DNA of 64,000 nt. It comes from Chryseobacterium taichungense (lineage in GTDB: Bacteria > Bacteroidota > Bacteroidia > Flavobacteriales > Weeksellaceae). Made by a program: the position numbers and the translations under genes. Under the pieces are notes generated by a model. That model had not been told where the DNA came from. It was given only the letters and a program-made list of their open reading frames with translations, and did not search any database. This document shows, piece after piece, positions 37,402 to 45,725 of the stretch. The DNA is taken from contig NZ_FOBV01000001.1 of NCBI RefSeq assembly GCF_900109935.1, forward strand, positions 682,001-746,000, written 5' to 3'. Numbering within the stretch: the stretch's first letter is position 1; each line of letters opens with the position of its first letter.

Positions 37402-37436
37402 CCAAAATAATAATTTATTTTGGGTTAACATGTTAA
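37402..37436. repeat. Two adjacent palindromes between the PstS-like and TPR genes
   Basis: CCAAAATAA/TTATTTTGG (37402-37410 and 37415-37423) is a 9-bp dyad with a 4-base centre; TTAACATGTTAA (37425-37436) is a perfect 12-base palindrome right beside it. No T-run follows on minus, so they look like protein sites or a processing hairpin rather than a terminator. Confidence 0.35.
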
Positions 37437-37447
37437 TTTAATATATT

Positions 37448-38320
37448 TTAACGCATCTGTACTTCCCTTCTATAGAGATTGTACGGCTGCAAACCTTCTT
37501 TCTGAACAATCATTTGTCCCAGCTGTGTGCAGGAGTATCTTATAAAGCCATTAGCAATATTAAAATTACCCTCATTTGTTAAAAAATACAAAATTCTGGT
37601 AAATGGATAATTCATTTTTCGAAGATTTTCAAAATCAGTTGTATATAATCTTCCATTACTTTCCACAGGAAGAATTTTAACCATATTTCTTAATTCTTCA
37701 GATTCTTTATCGTAAGGTCGGCTAAATGTATTAAGGCCAATAACGCCAATTTTGTCAGGATATTTATTTAATTCCTCAATAATATTTTTATTACCGGAAA
37801 TAATGGAGAATTTTAAATCTTTGGGTTGTTTTTTAAGTTTTTGAGCAACAAAATTCAGATTGCTCGAGTTGACACCGTCAAAAATGAATTCTTTTTTATC
37901 AGACTGCATTCCCTGCTCTATTTCTTTCATTGAAATACTTTCCTTCGGAGAATCCTTTGGAACAACAAAAACGACAGCATCCGCAGCAAATCTTGCAGGT
38001 AAAAACTTTAGATCAACCTGTTCTTCGTAAGTCTTGATTTCTTCAGGAGACAGATCGCGAGACATCACCACAATTCTGGCTTTATCATTCAGCAGATCCA
38101 GGAAACCTAGATCCTCTTTTTTAGTAACAACTTTGATTTTAGTCTCAGGATAATTAATCATGTATCCCTCTGCCAATGCTTCAGTAACACTTTTAAATGA
38201 TTCATCTGTAAGAATGGTCATTTCTCCCTTATGATAGGAAGGAGACTTTTCTTCTTTTTTACAAGAAACTACTATAATACTAATCAAAAATAGCATTACA
38301 ATTTTAATACTATTTTTCAT
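37448..38320 (-). CDS. PstS-like substrate-binding lipoprotein
   Basis: A 290-residue lipoprotein (MKNSIKIVMLFLISIIVVSC; the longer frame upstream is ignored because it hides this signal). The body resembles the phosphate-binding PstS family (PBP-like domain): GEMTILTDESFKSVTEALAE, then KARIVVMSRDLSPEE, AADAVVFVVPKDSP, GVNSSNLNFVAQ and the C-terminal YPFTRILYFLTN. No pstCAB transporter genes are near. Its setting beside tonB suggests an envelope role linked to Ton energy rather than ABC uptake; the ligand is unknown. It overlaps the 3' end of the small membrane-protein gene by 11 bases. Confidence 0.8.
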   Translation of the reverse strand: MKNSIKIVMLFLISIIVVSCKKEEKSPSYHKGEMTILTDESFKSVTEALAEGYMINYPETKIKVVTKKEDLGFLDLLNDKARIVVMSRDLSPEEIKTYEEQVDLKFLPARFAADAVVFVVPKDSPKESISMKEIEQGMQSDKKEFIFDGVNSSNLNFVAQKLKKQPKDLKFSIISGNKNIIEELNKYPDKIGVIGLNTFSRPYDKESEELRNMVKILPVESNGRLYTTDFENLRKMNYPFTRILYFLTNEGNFNIANGFIRYSCTQLGQMIVQKEGLQPYNLYRREVQMR

Positions 38321-38507
38321 CACCTGAATTTTTAATTTTTGAAATCGCCCTGTAAATTCTAAAAACACCGTACAGGATAAGCAATGCACCTAGTGCATAA
38401 GCAACCCCGGGTTCCAGAATGGTAAAAAAGAATTTGTAAAGAATTACAACAATTCCCAAAACGATATAGAATAATCCCGTAATAAGGGATAACCAATTGA
38501 ACATCAT
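38310..38507 (-). CDS. Small membrane protein with two helices
   Basis: A 65-residue protein (MMFNWLSLITGLFYIVLGIV at the start) with two hydrophobic helices, about residues 6-30 and 34-55, separated by LEPGVAYA and followed by a short charged tail. I do not recognise a named family. Its stop overlaps the start of the PstS-like gene by 11 bases, which supports translational coupling and a shared function. It lies after the tonB terminator, so it may begin a second transcript. Confidence 0.7.
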   Translation of the reverse strand: MMFNWLSLITGLFYIVLGIVVILYKFFFTILEPGVAYALGALLILYGVFRIYRAISKIKNSGDEK

Positions 38508-38522
38508 ATAACAAAAATACCA

Positions 38523-38558
38523 AAAAAAATAAAAAGAGAAGCATGTGCTTCTCTTTTT
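38523..38558 (-). terminator. Rho-independent terminator of the exbB-exbD-exbD-tonB operon
   Basis: AAAAAGAGAAGCA (38531-38543) and TGCTTCTCTTTTT (38546-38558) form a perfect dyad; on minus it runs into a T-rich stretch. It is 22 bases past the tonB stop. Confidence 0.8.
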
Positions 38559-38579
38559 TAATTATTATTTAAAGATAAA

Positions 38580-39422
38580 TTATCCTTCAAAATTCATAGT
38601 CAGAGGTAATCTGAATCTATAACGTACAGATTGTCCGTTAATTTTAGCAGGAGTCCATTTATTTTTAATAGACTTGATCGTTCTGATCGCTTCAGAGTTA
38701 AAATCTGAATTTGATCCACTCGCCTTAACATCTGTGATACTTCCATCTCTTTCAACAACGAAGGTTACTTCAGCCTTCACAGTACCTTCATCTCCATTCA
38801 TCGCAGAACCGTCAAAGTTACTTGCTACTTTATTTCTAAAGGCATTAATCCCTCCAGGGAATTCTGCAGTCTGCTCAACTTCTGTATAAACCTGGTTTTC
38901 ATTAACCTGAGGTTTAACTTCAGCTGTAGAAGTTCTTGTACCAGTTGATGGCGGCGGTGGAGGTGGTGTATATGCCGGAGCTTTTACACCTTCCTGATTT
39001 ACCAGACCCGTTGTAGTTTCTAATTGTTTAGAAATTGGTGGCGGAGGAGTTTCAATTTTCGGAGCTTTTACAGGCTCAGGAACCACGTTTTGAATAATTT
39101 CAATTTTCTCTTCCTCTTTTGGTGGAGGTGGTGGAGGTGGTTCTTCTTCTTTCGGCTGCTCAATAATTTTATCTTCCTGAAGAATTTCCACTAAATCTGC
39201 CTTTACTTCTTGCTTAGGAGGTTCAGTTAATCTTTTAATAGTAAGATAAATAAAAGGAGACAATGCCGCAACAAGGAATACAGCTGTTCCAACGATAAAA
39301 GATTTTGTCAATAGCCTAGGATACTGATGTCTTAAATCGTATGCACCATATTCTTTGTTTCTATTTTCAAATACGATTTCATCTAAAGTAAGATTCGGAT
39401 CGTATACATTTTCATTTGCCAT
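38580..39422 (-). CDS. tonB: Energy transducer TonB
   Basis: A 280-residue protein. A cytosolic N-terminus of about 35 residues (LDEIVFENRNKEYGAYDLRH, the usual flavobacterial TonB opening) is followed by one membrane helix (FIVGTAVFLVAALSPFIYL) and a long proline/glutamate spacer. The spacer includes EEEPPPPPPPKEEEK and a second block PPPPPPSTGT. The C-terminal TonB domain (about 195-280) includes FRNKVASNFDGSAM and KWTPAKINGQSVRYRFRLP. It couples the inner-membrane proton gradient, through ExbB/ExbD encoded just upstream, to outer-membrane receptors. Confidence 0.93.
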   Translation of the reverse strand: MANENVYDPNLTLDEIVFENRNKEYGAYDLRHQYPRLLTKSFIVGTAVFLVAALSPFIYLTIKRLTEPPKQEVKADLVEILQEDKIIEQPKEEEPPPPPPPKEEEKIEIIQNVVPEPVKAPKIETPPPPISKQLETTTGLVNQEGVKAPAYTPPPPPPSTGTRTSTAEVKPQVNENQVYTEVEQTAEFPGGINAFRNKVASNFDGSAMNGDEGTVKAEVTFVVERDGSITDVKASGSNSDFNSEAIRTIKSIKNKWTPAKINGQSVRYRFRLPLTMNFEG

Positions 39423-39446
39423 AGATTTACAATTTTATGGTTTAAA

Positions 39447-40022
39447 TTACTTAGTAGCCGGTGTTGCCGCAGCAGTTCCGGAATTCCCAACCTTTTTATC
39501 GTAAATAGCTTTCTCCCAAGGCTTCAGGTCGGTAACCCCGTACTGTTCGCTTTTGGTAATAGCCATTTCATCAAGAATATCTACAAAGTTTTTATATACA
39601 GCATCGTCAGTCGGTTTGATAATCACAGTAAATTTAGATTTATCTGCCGCGTTTGCTTTTGCCTGCTCAATTACTTTTCTGATTCCTTCTCTGTCGTAAG
39701 TTGTTTCATTAAGATTCTGATCCGTTAAGGATGTGTTATCCTGCTGGTGCCAGAAAATCTTATTGTCTTTTCCTAATAACAAAGAAATAGAGTTCGAAAG
39801 TTTAATTTCTGTTGGAGGTGGTTTTTTTGTTTCATCTTTCGGTTTTGCCGGAAGACCCAAATCCATTACATTCGGTTTAGAGAATGTGGTTGTGAACATA
39901 AAGAAGGTAATCAATAGAAAACCCAAGTCCACCATCGGAGTCATATCGACTCTGGTACTCTGTTTCTTGGAACGTACCTTGCCGCCTTTGGCGCCCTTTT
40001 CCTGTACTTGTACTTCTGCCAT
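39447..40022 (-). CDS. exbD: ExbD/TolR family protein (second of the pair)
   Basis: A 191-residue inner-membrane protein with a basic N-terminus, one helix (TPMVDLGFLLITFFMFTTTF) holding the essential Asp (VDLGFLL), and a periplasmic domain. Together with ExbB it forms the proton-driven motor of the Ton system. The C-terminal 120 residues include KFTVIIKPTDDAVYKNFVDI and a YGVTDLKPWEK end. It is a close paralogue of the orphan gene at 56191, which is nearly identical over the helix and first loop. It lies 12 bases after the first exbD. Confidence 0.93.
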   Translation of the reverse strand: MAEVQVQEKGAKGGKVRSKKQSTRVDMTPMVDLGFLLITFFMFTTTFSKPNVMDLGLPAKPKDETKKPPPTEIKLSNSISLLLGKDNKIFWHQQDNTSLTDQNLNETTYDREGIRKVIEQAKANAADKSKFTVIIKPTDDAVYKNFVDILDEMAITKSEQYGVTDLKPWEKAIYDKKVGNSGTAAATPATK

Positions 40023-40034
40023 TTCTAATCGATA

Positions 40035-40643
40035 TTATTCGTTAGGTTTACCTTCTTGTGATGTAATCAACCAAAATTTAAGAAAATCGATATCTCTTAA
40101 ACCTTCAAATAAGCTTTTTACTTTTGGATATTCTGTTGTAACGTCTCCTTTGATTGCTAGTTTGTAATCAGGATTCACTGCTAAACTTTCTTTTACCCAG
40201 TCTACCAATTGCTTATTTGTACTATCCATAGGAATCCCTGTAGGACTCTTGAAATTCTTTTGCTCGTCATCTGGCAAATCGAGATAGCTTTTCAGCTGGT
40301 TCATAGGAACGCCGATAGCCTGTACTTTCTGGAATGCAGCTTTTTCTTTATTGTCAAAAGTAACACCGTACTTTTTGCCCATATTGTCCAAAAGCTGTAG
40401 TCTTTCTGATGCGTTTTCTACAGGTTGGAAATAAAATTTTCCGTCCGGAGTAGCGTTGATAGTCATCAAACTTGCATCAGGAAGTAACTTCTCTGATATT
40501 GAAGATGGCGGTTTGATCTGCTCCACGTCAGGTTTTTTAAACTGAGTGGTCAAGATAAAGAATGTAAGTAGTAGGAACGCGACGTCACACATTGCCGTCA
40601 TATCCGTCACTACTCCATGTCTTTTTGGTTTGACTCTCGCCAT
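40035..40643 (-). CDS. exbD: ExbD/TolR family protein (first of the pair)
   Basis: A 202-residue ExbD with N-terminus MARVKPKRHGVVTDMTAMCD, a single helix (VAFLLLTFFILTTQF) with the conserved Asp in MCDVAFLL, and a periplasmic domain of about 150 residues (ending LITSQEGKPNE). It differs clearly from the second ExbD, as is usual for the paired ExbDs of Bacteroidetes. It is the second gene of the exbB operon, 64 bases after exbB. Confidence 0.93.
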   Translation of the reverse strand: MARVKPKRHGVVTDMTAMCDVAFLLLTFFILTTQFKKPDVEQIKPPSSISEKLLPDASLMTINATPDGKFYFQPVENASERLQLLDNMGKKYGVTFDNKEKAAFQKVQAIGVPMNQLKSYLDLPDDEQKNFKSPTGIPMDSTNKQLVDWVKESLAVNPDYKLAIKGDVTTEYPKVKSLFEGLRDIDFLKFWLITSQEGKPNE

Positions 40644-40707
40644 TATTATTAATGATTTTTAATTAGACTTCTTTTTACTTAATGCAAATTCTTTGCTAAA
40701 AATTTTC

Positions 40708-41571
40708 TTAGTTGAATTCAGCGAAAGACTGTTGGATACTCATTGCGATCTCGTCGATCTTGTAAGTTAATCCGTCGATTTTAGAAGTAAAGAAGTTATA
40801 AAGGATGATAGCGATTGCTGAAGTACCGATACCTAAAGCTGTATTAATCAAGGCTTCAGAGATACCTGTAGAAAGTGCAGCAGCATCTGGAGTACCACCT
40901 CCTGAACCTAATGCGAAGAACGCCTTGATCATCCCGATTACCGTACCTAGAAGTGCTACTAACGTTGCAACAGTACCTAAAGTAGAAAGGATCATCATAT
41001 TTTTCTCAAGCATTGGCATTTCAAGAGTTGTAGCTTCTTCAATAGCTTTGTTAAGCGCTACCATTTTCTGCTCTTTGTTTAATGTAGTATCATGAGATAA
41101 AGCTTTGTAAGTCGTAAGACCTTCTTTTACTACGTTACCAACAGAACCTTGCTGTCTGTCGCACTCTTCTAAAGCTTCATCAATTTTGTTTTGGTTTAGT
41201 AAACTTCTCACCTGAATTACGAAGTTATCCAAGTTTCCTTTTCCTGCAGCTCTACCCAACACCATTGCTCTTTCAATTGAGAACACGATTACGGTTAACA
41301 TGAAAGTAATCAAGATTGGTACAATTACCCCTCCTTTGTAGATAATTCCTAAGAAAGAATCTGGGTGAATGTCTTTTCCTTCAACATCTGAAAACGCTAC
41401 AGATCCTGCACCTAATTTGTCAGCATCTTTAAAATTTCCAGGGCTACCCAAAACGAATAAATAAATACAAATTCCTATAGCTAAGATAATAGGAATAATA
41501 ACAGCTGGGTTTAAACCTCCCGCTTTTCTAGCAACTACTTGCTCATCATTTTTTGAAACATTCATTTCCAT
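40708..41571 (-). CDS. exbB: MotA/TolQ/ExbB proton channel protein
   Basis: A 287-residue membrane protein. A first helix (NPAVIIPIILAIGICIYLFV) is followed by a loop, a second (VPILITFMLTVIVFSIERAM), a cytoplasmic helical domain (LDNFVIQVRSLLNQNKIDEA) and two C-terminal helices with the TolQ/ExbB core (MMILSTLGTVATLVALLGTV; GISEALINTALGI). It assembles as a pentamer round ExbD and carries protons to drive TonB. It is the promoter-proximal gene of its operon. A second ATG two codons downstream is equally possible as start. Confidence 0.93.
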   Translation of the reverse strand: MEMNVSKNDEQVVARKAGGLNPAVIIPIILAIGICIYLFVLGSPGNFKDADKLGAGSVAFSDVEGKDIHPDSFLGIIYKGGVIVPILITFMLTVIVFSIERAMVLGRAAGKGNLDNFVIQVRSLLNQNKIDEALEECDRQQGSVGNVVKEGLTTYKALSHDTTLNKEQKMVALNKAIEEATTLEMPMLEKNMMILSTLGTVATLVALLGTVIGMIKAFFALGSGGGTPDAAALSTGISEALINTALGIGTSAIAIILYNFFTSKIDGLTYKIDEIAMSIQQSFAEFN

Positions 41572-41621
41572 ATTTAACTAAATTATATTGTTTTAAAATT
41601 TTACAGGGTGTAAATTAAAGG

Positions 41622-41650
41622 CAAAATTAATTAAAATGCAATAGTCTCAA
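41622..41650 (-). promoter_or_regulatory. Predicted promoter of the exbB-exbD-exbD-tonB operon
   Basis: On minus, TTG (41650-41648), an 18-base spacer and TAATTTTG (41629-41622) match the Bacteroidetes pattern. The leader would be about 45 bases. The rest of the gap to leuS is AT-rich and holds a distant TTGGCAA/TTGCCAA pair (41722, 41792) of unclear meaning. Confidence 0.55.
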
Positions 41651-41811
41651 ATAAACATTTCTGTTTTTTTTGACAATAAAATTTTAATACGATTTCGATA
41701 TTATAATTATTTTCTCTTTTTTTGGCAATAATTCCTAAATTTAACATTTACGTTAAAAATTTAAAAAATATAAGCCTTCATTTTTTTTAATTTGCCAATG
41801 TTAATTTTTAT

Positions 41812-44800
41812 TTAAATTACTATGTTCACTATTCTGCCCGGTACCACAATGATTTTTTTCGGGGTTTTACCCTCCAAAAACTGTTGTACTTTTCCATCCT
41901 GAAGTACTATATCTTCTACTTCTTTCGCAGAAAGCTGCGCAGATAATGGTAACTTATGTTTCGTTTTTCCATTAATACTGATCGGATATTCAATCTCATC
42001 TTCTACCAGATAATCCTCGTTCAGAACCGGGAATTTTTCAAATTCAATAGAAGTCGTATGACCAAGCAAACTCCAAAGCTCTTCACAGATGTGTGGCGCA
42101 TAAGGAGAAATGATAACGGCCAAAGGTTCCAAAATATTGCGTTTGTTACATTTTATTTTTTGCAGTTCGTTTACAGCGATCATAAATGAAGATACAGAAG
42201 TATTGAAAGAGAAATTTTCAATATCATAAATGACCTTCTTTATTAAAGTATGTAAAACTTTATATTCTGCTTTTGTTGGCTCTTCATCTGACACTTCAAA
42301 AACTTCGCCATTAAAATATAAATTCCAGAATTTTTTAAGGAAACCATAAACTCCGCTCAGTCCTTGGGTGTTCCAAGGCTTTGATTGCTCCAGTGGCCCT
42401 AAGAACATTTCATACAATCTCAATCCATCTGCTCCGTATTCTTCACAGATGTCATCAGGGTTTACGACATTGTATTTTGATTTGGACATTTTTTCAACTT
42501 CTCTTTTAGTAGTAAAAAATTCTGTATCGTCTTCTGCAATTTTTCCTTCATCATCAATGAATATTCCATCTTTAAACTCACTATGGTAATTCCTTAATCT
42601 TGCTAAATCTACTTTATCAAAAGAATTATCTTTTAAATATTCTATTGGTAAATAAAGAGTTGTATAACTTTTATTAATCTTAATTCCAACATTATTTGGA
42701 ACTTTATTAAAATATTTTTTAAATAAATCTATCCATTTTTGTCGTAAATCAAGAACATAATTCAAAGTCAACAATGTTTCCGCAATAACCTTAGGTGAAC
42801 TTTTTTCTAAGTATTGATATGAAAAAAATATTGACTTATTTTGTAGTAAAAGTCTCTCTTCTCTTGTAAAGTTTTCTGCTAAAGTTTTATCTTTATAAAT
42901 GTCATTATCGTCTTCACAAATAAATACTAAATTAATTCGTTGTAGAAAAGCACTCATTCCCAAAATCATCCCCTGATTAATCAGTTTCTGAAAAGGCTCG
43001 TTATGGCTAATATATCCCCTATCTTTTAAGAACATATTCCAGAAACGTGAATATAACAAGTGACCAGTAGCATGCTCACTTCCGCCGATATAAAGATCTA
43101 CCTGTCCCCAATAATCGGCAAGGTCTTTTTTAACGAAAACATTTTCGTCATGCGGATCCATGTATCGTAGGAAATACCATGAACTTCCCGCCCAACCCGG
43201 CATCGTAGACAGTTCTAAAGGAAAAATTGTTTTTTCATCAATAAGATTGGTATCAACCACTTTTTGGTTTACTTCATCCCAAGCGAAAGTTTTAGCATTT
43301 CCTAATGGTGGATCTCCATCTTCTGTCGGTAAATATTTTTCAACTTCAGGAAGTTCCAGCGGCAATGCAGAAACCGGCAATGTGTAAGGCATTCCATCCT
43401 TATAATATATAGGAACCGGTTCGCCCCAATATCTTTGTCTGGAAAAAATCGCATCACGCTGTCTGTAGTTGGTTGTTCCGTGGCCGATTCCTTTTTTTTC
43501 GATCGCGGAAATAATCAGCGCTTTTGCTTCGTCATATTTTAAGCCATTTAAAAAATCCGAGTTCACACATATGGAATCTTTAGAATCAAAAGATTTCTCC
43601 TGAACGTCTTCATCGGTTTCTACAACCTTTTTAATTTCTAAATTAAATTTCTTTGCAAATCTGTGATCACGCTCATCATGAGCCGGAACCGCCATTACAG
43701 CGCCTGTCCCGTAGCCCATCAATACATAATCTGAAATATAGACCGGCATTTTTTCGTTACTGAACGGATTGATCGCATAACTTCCTGTGAAAGCTCCCGA
43801 AACATTTTTAACATCAGCCATACGGTCTCTTTCCGTTTTTTTGGAAGTTTCTTCAATATAGCTGTCTACTTCAGCTTTCTGTTCAGGTGTTGTGATCGTT
43901 TCTACTAAAGGATTCTCCGGTGCCAAAACCATAAATGTTGCTCCGAAAATCGTATCGGGTCTTGTGGTGAAAACCTCAATAATTTCTTCATGACCATCCA
44001 CATTAAATTTCACCTGGGCACCCTGTGATTTTCCGATCCAGTATTCCTGGGAGTCTTTTAATGGTTGAGGCCAGTCAAGAGTTTTTAAGCCCTGAAGCAA
44101 TCTTTCAGAATAGGCAGAAATTCTCATACTCCACTGCATCATTTTCTTCTGGAAAACAGGAAAACCTCCTCTTTCGGATTTTCCATCTTTCACCTCATCG
44201 TTTGCCAGTACGGTTCCTAATGCAGGACACCAGTTTACCGTTGTTTCCGCTCTGTAAGCCAAACGGTAATTTAAAAGGATATCTTCTTTATCAATTTCAG
44301 AAGCTTCTTTCCATTCTTCTGCGGTGAAATGTAATTCTTCATTTTGATTGGCATTTACACCTTCAGTGCCTTTCGTCTCAAAATGCTTAATCAACGTAGA
44401 AATTGATTCTGCCTTGTCGGTATCTTTATTATACCACGAGTGAAACAACTCAATAAAAATCCATTGTGTCCATTTATAATAAGAAGGATCGGAAGTTCTT
44501 ACTTCACGGCTCCAGTCAAAAGAGAAGCCTATTTTTCTAAGCTGCTCTTCATATCTTGTAATATTCTGTTCTGTGGTAACGGCAGGATGCTGACCGGTCT
44601 GGATCGCATACTGCTCAGCAGGGAGCCCGAAGCTGTCATAGCCTACCGGATGCAGCACATTGAATCCCTGATGTCTCTTATATCTTGCGTAAATATCTGA
44701 CGCAATATATCCCAGCGGATGCCCCACATGGAGCCCTGCGCCTGATGGATACGGAAACATATCGAGAACATAAAATTTAGGTTTGTCTGTGCTGTCGGAA

Positions 44801-44871
44801 GTTTTATACGTTTGATTTTCTTCCCAGTATTTCTGCCACTTTTTTTCTATCTGCTGATGATCGTAAAACAC
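41812..44871 (-). CDS. leuS: Leucine--tRNA ligase with enlarged leucine-specific region
   Basis: A 1019-residue class I aminoacyl-tRNA synthetase. The HIGH motif is H48-V-G-H51 (GAGLHVGHPLGY), the CP1 editing domain follows, and the KMSKS loop is at K794-S798 (EKMSKSKYNVVNPDD). The C-terminal anticodon domain is normal. Between GMILGMSAF (M639) and KMSKS there are about 155 residues, where the leucine-specific domain of bacterial LeuRS is about 50. The extra part (about residues 650-735) is K/N/Y/I-rich, and its DNA (42601-42900) has 66 G or C in 300 bases, 22%. Sampled flanking lines have 35-50%. The frame is intact, so the enzyme is probably active. Confidence 0.94.
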   Translation of the reverse strand: MFYDHQQIEKKWQKYWEENQTYKTSDSTDKPKFYVLDMFPYPSGAGLHVGHPLGYIASDIYARYKRHQGFNVLHPVGYDSFGLPAEQYAIQTGQHPAVTTEQNITRYEEQLRKIGFSFDWSREVRTSDPSYYKWTQWIFIELFHSWYNKDTDKAESISTLIKHFETKGTEGVNANQNEELHFTAEEWKEASEIDKEDILLNYRLAYRAETTVNWCPALGTVLANDEVKDGKSERGGFPVFQKKMMQWSMRISAYSERLLQGLKTLDWPQPLKDSQEYWIGKSQGAQVKFNVDGHEEIIEVFTTRPDTIFGATFMVLAPENPLVETITTPEQKAEVDSYIEETSKKTERDRMADVKNVSGAFTGSYAINPFSNEKMPVYISDYVLMGYGTGAVMAVPAHDERDHRFAKKFNLEIKKVVETDEDVQEKSFDSKDSICVNSDFLNGLKYDEAKALIISAIEKKGIGHGTTNYRQRDAIFSRQRYWGEPVPIYYKDGMPYTLPVSALPLELPEVEKYLPTEDGDPPLGNAKTFAWDEVNQKVVDTNLIDEKTIFPLELSTMPGWAGSSWYFLRYMDPHDENVFVKKDLADYWGQVDLYIGGSEHATGHLLYSRFWNMFLKDRGYISHNEPFQKLINQGMILGMSAFLQRINLVFICEDDNDIYKDKTLAENFTREERLLLQNKSIFFSYQYLEKSSPKVIAETLLTLNYVLDLRQKWIDLFKKYFNKVPNNVGIKINKSYTTLYLPIEYLKDNSFDKVDLARLRNYHSEFKDGIFIDDEGKIAEDDTEFFTTKREVEKMSKSKYNVVNPDDICEEYGADGLRLYEMFLGPLEQSKPWNTQGLSGVYGFLKKFWNLYFNGEVFEVSDEEPTKAEYKVLHTLIKKVIYDIENFSFNTSVSSFMIAVNELQKIKCNKRNILEPLAVIISPYAPHICEELWSLLGHTTSIEFEKFPVLNEDYLVEDEIEYPISINGKTKHKLPLSAQLSAKEVEDIVLQDGKVQQFLEGKTPKKIIVVPGRIVNIVI

Positions 44872-44878
44872 TTTATAA

Positions 44879-44916
44879 TTAGATATTAGATGTTAGATTT
44901 GATATATTAGATTAAA
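44879..44916. repeat. Degenerate TTAGAT repeats upstream of leuS
   Basis: Four or five imperfect copies of ATTAGAT/GTTAGAT follow each other directly before the leuS start. They look like simple sequence; no function is claimed. Confidence 0.3.
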
Positions 44917-44997
44917 TTTCTTTTAACTCCAAAAATCAAGATTCACAAAAATAATGATTTTAGTAGAAATAGAATTTAATTTTGAATTAAATATAAG

Positions 44998-45026
44998 AAA
45001 ACAAAAATCTCATCCGGAGATGAGAT
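44998..45026 (-). terminator. Rho-independent terminator of the lipocalin-like gene
   Basis: On minus, ATCTCATC-TCCG-GATGAGAT (8-bp stem) followed by TTTTTGTTTTC, about 30 bases past the stop. Confidence 0.75.
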
Positions 45027-45056
45027 CTTAAGTTTTAATGAGTAAAAGCTCTTTTA

Positions 45057-45530
45057 TTATTGAGGAATTCTCTTTAAGGTATAAGTCATAGACTGATATT
45101 CAGTAGGATCTGAAGTATCTTCAAATTTAATGTTCAGTGTTGTGTCATTAAGGGTGATCACACTTCCTTTATCTGCCTCAACGATTCCCTGATATTTTAA
45201 CTGAATAGCCTTACTGTCTTTGTCATAGCTATAACTGAATGTTCTGTCGAAAGTAGGATGACATGTTCCCGGTGTCGATCCTTCGCCGATATCCGTTCTT
45301 TTCCCTGAGCCTGCAGCTGCAAAAACCCATCTTGATGTTTTCTGACAATCGGTATCAAAAGTAATGGCATCTGAAACAGGATCATCTCCTATAGGGACAC
45401 TGGTAACAACCACTTTCATAGGCTGCCACGTTCCTACAATCGGATATTCAATAGTATTATCGTCGTCGTTATTACATCCAGTCGCTGCGAATAATGATAG
45501 ACCTGCAAAAAGTAATGCTAATTTCTTCAT
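45057..45530 (-). CDS. Lipocalin-like lipoprotein
   Basis: A 157-residue lipoprotein (MKKLALLFAGLSLFAATGCN, lipobox ATGC, then an acidic NDDDN that favours outer-membrane retention or surface export). The mature part has the lipocalin-like start IVGTWQPMKVV and an antiparallel beta pattern (FDRTFSYSYDKDSKAIQL; LNDTTLNIKFED; MTYTLKRI). These small lipoproteins are frequent in Flavobacteriia and have no assigned ligand. It is monocistronic, with its own terminator. Confidence 0.8.
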   Translation of the reverse strand: MKKLALLFAGLSLFAATGCNNDDDNTIEYPIVGTWQPMKVVVTSVPIGDDPVSDAITFDTDCQKTSRWVFAAAGSGKRTDIGEGSTPGTCHPTFDRTFSYSYDKDSKAIQLKYQGIVEADKGSVITLNDTTLNIKFEDTSDPTEYQSMTYTLKRIPQ

Positions 45531-45703
45531 GTATCAAATTTTTCAAGCGCTAAAATTATAATTTTTTTGATTTAATTAATAATTTTTTGCAAGAAATTAT
45601 TATAAAGTTGCATATTTTCAAAAAAATAAGGATGATTATACCGTATTATAGCGGTTTCAATAAAATATTTAAAGTATATCACATTCTGTATTTGATAAAA
45701 AAC

Positions 45704-45711
45704 TATTTTTG
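45704..45711 (+). promoter_or_regulatory. Predicted -7 element of the acyltransferase gene
   Basis: TATTTTTG fits TAnnTTTG, 14 bases before the ATG at 45726. The nearest TTG (45692) is too close for a normal -33, so the promoter is tentative. Confidence 0.35.
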
Positions 45712-45725
45712 CAAAAACAACACAA

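Noticed and set aside
39733..40167. A 144-codon plus-strand frame across the exbD pair.
   Set aside because: It is antisense to two certain genes and its translation looks like reversed exbD codons.
41722..41798. TTGGCAA/TTGCCAA inverted pair before the leuS stop as a regulatory site.
   Set aside because: The halves are 63 bases apart in very AT-rich DNA and lack supporting context; chance is likely.
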